DNA of 7,841 nt from Acidobacteriota bacterium (GTDB lineage: Bacteria > Acidobacteriota > Blastocatellia > Pyrinomonadales > Pyrinomonadaceae), in assembly GCA_024640445.1 (NCBI GenBank), contig JAHEEZ010000170.1, positions 1 to 7,841 of the forward strand, read 5' to 3'. The notes under the pieces are model-generated. The model was not told where the DNA came from, made no database searches, and was given only the letters and a program-made list of their open reading frames with translations. How positions within the stretch are numbered: position 1 is the first letter of the stretch; the number at the start of each line of letters is the position of its first letter. Both the position numbers and the translations under genes were made by a program. Below, one piece after another: positions 6,184-7,841 of the stretch.

Positions 6184-7841
6184 CTAAAACGGCACCCCGG
6201 CATCTTTTGCCTCTGTGCCGCCCTTTCCGAAGTGCGCCTCGACATCCGAAAGCTCTGTCGTGACATTCGATCCGGGAAGGCTCTTCAGGAAGTCCCTTCC
6301 GTACGACTTTGTCCGCAGCCTGGGATCGAGTATCGCGATCACTCCGGTATCCGTCGTGCTGCGGATCAGTCTCCCGATTCCCTGTTTCAATGTGATCACG
6401 GCGTTCGGCACGCTGTATTCAAAAAATGATCTGCCGCCGCTCTCGTCGATGAACCGCGTCCTCGCCGCAACCACCGGATCGGTGGGGACGGCGAATGGAA
6501 GTTTGTCGATGATCACGCACGAAAGCTGCTCGCCGCGAACATCGACTCCCTGCCAGAAAGACGACGTCCCGAAGAGGACCGCGTTGGGAGTGTCCCGGAA
6601 CCTTTCCAGGAGCCCGCTCTTTGACATCGTTCCCTGCAAGAAACATGGGAAATCCACCCTCGACGAAACCAGTTCATACAAAGCATTCATCGACGAAAAG
6701 CTGGTCGCGAGTACGAACGCGCGCCCCTCTGTGATCTTAAGAAGTTTGATTATCTCGCCCGCCGCTAACTGCGAAAATTCGCCCGAGCGCGGGTCGGGCA
6801 TCGATCTTGGAAGATATATTATCGCCTGCTCCTTATAATCGAACGACGATGGGGCAAGAAGGGTGTCCGTTGTATCGGCTTCGAGTCCGAGACGGCCGCG
6901 AATAAAATCAAAGCTGCCGTTCGTAGACAGCGTGGCACTTGTAAGGACACAGGTATCTACTTTTTCAAACAGTTTGTCCTCAAGAAGGCCGGAGACGTCG
7001 ATCGGCGCCGCACGGAGATATGTTCCGCGACCTCGCCTTTCCAGCCAAAATACGAAGTTGGACTCCGTCTGCGTTACCGTGAAATCAAGTTCGAACCGCG
7101 TCTGCCTGATCCGTCTGACGAGACTGTCTGCTTCCGGGATCTTGTCCGAATAGACGTCAAGTTTCGTTTGCAGATGACCCAACGCGTCGTCCAGTGCCAG
7201 ATACGCTTCCCCGAGAGGCGTCGCCTTCATCTCTCCTTCCCTGTCCCTGACGGTGAGCGAACCCGGTTCGAGCGGATAGCGGCCCTCCCGGCCCCTTCCC
7301 TCCGCAAACCGCGACCAGAACATCTCGGCATACGTTCGAATACGCGTGAGTATCTTTGTCAGGTCCCGAACAACCATCGCGTCCGGGATCGGCACGTTGT
7401 CGGCGTCCCGCGCCAGTTCGTCTATTTGATAGTTGGAAACGGATACCCCGAAATAGTCGGAGGCAATGTCCTCAATAAGGTGAGCTTCGTCGAAGATGAC
7501 CGCGCCGTAATCCGGAATGACCCTGCCATATTCGTTTCCGCGCAGGTTCAGGTCCGCGAAGAACAGGTGATGATTGACTATGATCACGTCGGCGGCCTCC
7601 GCCCGGGCGCGCATTCGCGTTATGAAACAGGCTTCGAAATCCGGGCATTTCTGGCCGAGGCAAGTCTCGCTCTTCGCGTTGATCTTGCTCCAGAACGAAA
7701 TGTCCTCGGGAAGGTCAGTAAGTTCCGCCCGGTCCCCGGTCTCCGATTCAAAGGCCCAGTCCCGAACCTCAGCGAAATTGTCCATCTCATCAAGACCTGA
7801 AAGGATCGGCTGATCGTCCGCCTTCTTTATCCGATATAGGC
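6184..7841 (-). CDS. dinG: DinG/XPD-family ATP-dependent DNA helicase with iron-sulfur domain, partial (C-terminal about 551 residues)
   Basis: This superfamily 2 helicase is related to DinG and YoaA, which unwind 5'-tailed DNA, forks and R-loops during repair. The frame is open to the right edge: 18 codons precede the Met at 7785, so that Met is internal. Walker A and the true start lie outside. Numbering from the Met at 7785, cysteines C42, C47 and C53 (CLGQKCPDFEAC) have the 5- and 6-residue spacing of E. coli DinG Cys194, Cys199 and Cys205, three ligands of the 4Fe-4S cluster. DEAH (Walker B) is at 99-102. The second helicase lobe holds TSATLSTNGSF (282-292), LATSFSSM (359-366), FGTSSFWQGVDVRGEQLS (405-422) and the arginine finger motif QGIGRLIRS (468-476). 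The C-terminus is intact. It lies upstream of queD on the same strand. Confidence 0.92.
   Translation of the reverse strand, partial: LYRIKKADDQPILSGLDEMDNFAEVRDWAFESETGDRAELTDLPEDISFWSKINAKSETCLGQKCPDFEACFITRMRARAEAADVIIVNHHLFFADLNLRGNEYGRVIPDYGAVIFDEAHLIEDIASDYFGVSVSNYQIDELARDADNVPIPDAMVVRDLTKILTRIRTYAEMFWSRFAEGRGREGRYPLEPGSLTVRDREGEMKATPLGEAYLALDDALGHLQTKLDVYSDKIPEADSLVRRIRQTRFELDFTVTQTESNFVFWLERRGRGTYLRAAPIDVSGLLEDKLFEKVDTCVLTSATLSTNGSFDFIRGRLGLEADTTDTLLAPSSFDYKEQAIIYLPRSMPDPRSGEFSQLAAGEIIKLLKITEGRAFVLATSFSSMNALYELVSSRVDFPCFLQGTMSKSGLLERFRDTPNAVLFGTSSFWQGVDVRGEQLSCVIIDKLPFAVPTDPVVAARTRFIDESGGRSFFEYSVPNAVITLKQGIGRLIRSTTDTGVIAILDPRLRTKSYGRDFLKSLPGSNVTTELSDVEAHFGKGGTEAKDAGVPF

Noticed and set aside
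7785..7785. Met at 7785 as the start of the helicase
   Set aside because: The frame continues open to the window edge, and a start here would remove Walker A, which this helicase family needs.
7168..7800. 210-codon plus-strand open frame opposite the helicase gene
   Set aside because: It overlaps the DEAH and cysteine motifs of the helicase on the other strand, and its own translation shows no known domain.

Overview
The window is ordinary bacterial chromosome with moderately high GC by eye and long genes on both strands. It shows no sign of phage, plasmid or insertion sequence. The gene set suggests a free-living, Gram-negative-type bacterium: a split three-subunit proton-translocating transhydrogenase, a large exported two-domain M16 peptidase, QueD, and a DinG/XPD-type iron-sulfur helicase. 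The general style of the proteins reminds me of Acidobacteriota (Blastocatellia), but this is an impression from memory and not a demonstrated assignment.

Layout, left to right. Positions 1-2358 hold a minus-strand operon read right to left: pntAa, pntAb, then pntB, which runs off the left edge. Together they encode a membrane NAD(P) transhydrogenase that couples proton re-entry to hydride transfer from NADH to NADP+. pntAb and pntB overlap by one base. pntAa and pntAb are separated by 89 bases that contain a strong hairpin. A sigma70-like promoter (TTGACA, 17-base spacer, TTTTAT) sits in front of pntAa. Positions 2359-2701 are a divergent intergenic region holding that promoter, a candidate 43-codon open frame with its own ribosome binding site, and the leader of the next gene. 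Positions 2702-5482 encode a secreted M16 zinc peptidase with an active N-terminal half and a degenerate C-terminal half. Positions 5483-5716 are a convergent intergenic region. Positions 5717-6100 (minus) are queD. Positions 6184-7841 (minus) are the C-terminal part of a DinG-family helicase that enters from the right edge.

The most unusual structure is in the convergent gap at 5480-5707. Seven uninterrupted copies of the 7-base unit TGAATSG begin exactly at the stop codon of the peptidase gene. A second, more degenerate set of seven heptads in the opposite orientation (CSATTCA) ends 9 bases before the stop codon of queD. The two arrays face each other across about 130 bases, which also hold a terminator-like hairpin. 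They resemble the heptanucleotide repeats (STRR type) known from cyanobacterial intergenic regions, arranged here as a large inverted repeat. I do not see a complete new multi-gene system. The repeat element, a His-to-Asn change in the PntB proton channel and the small open frame are the points most worth following.
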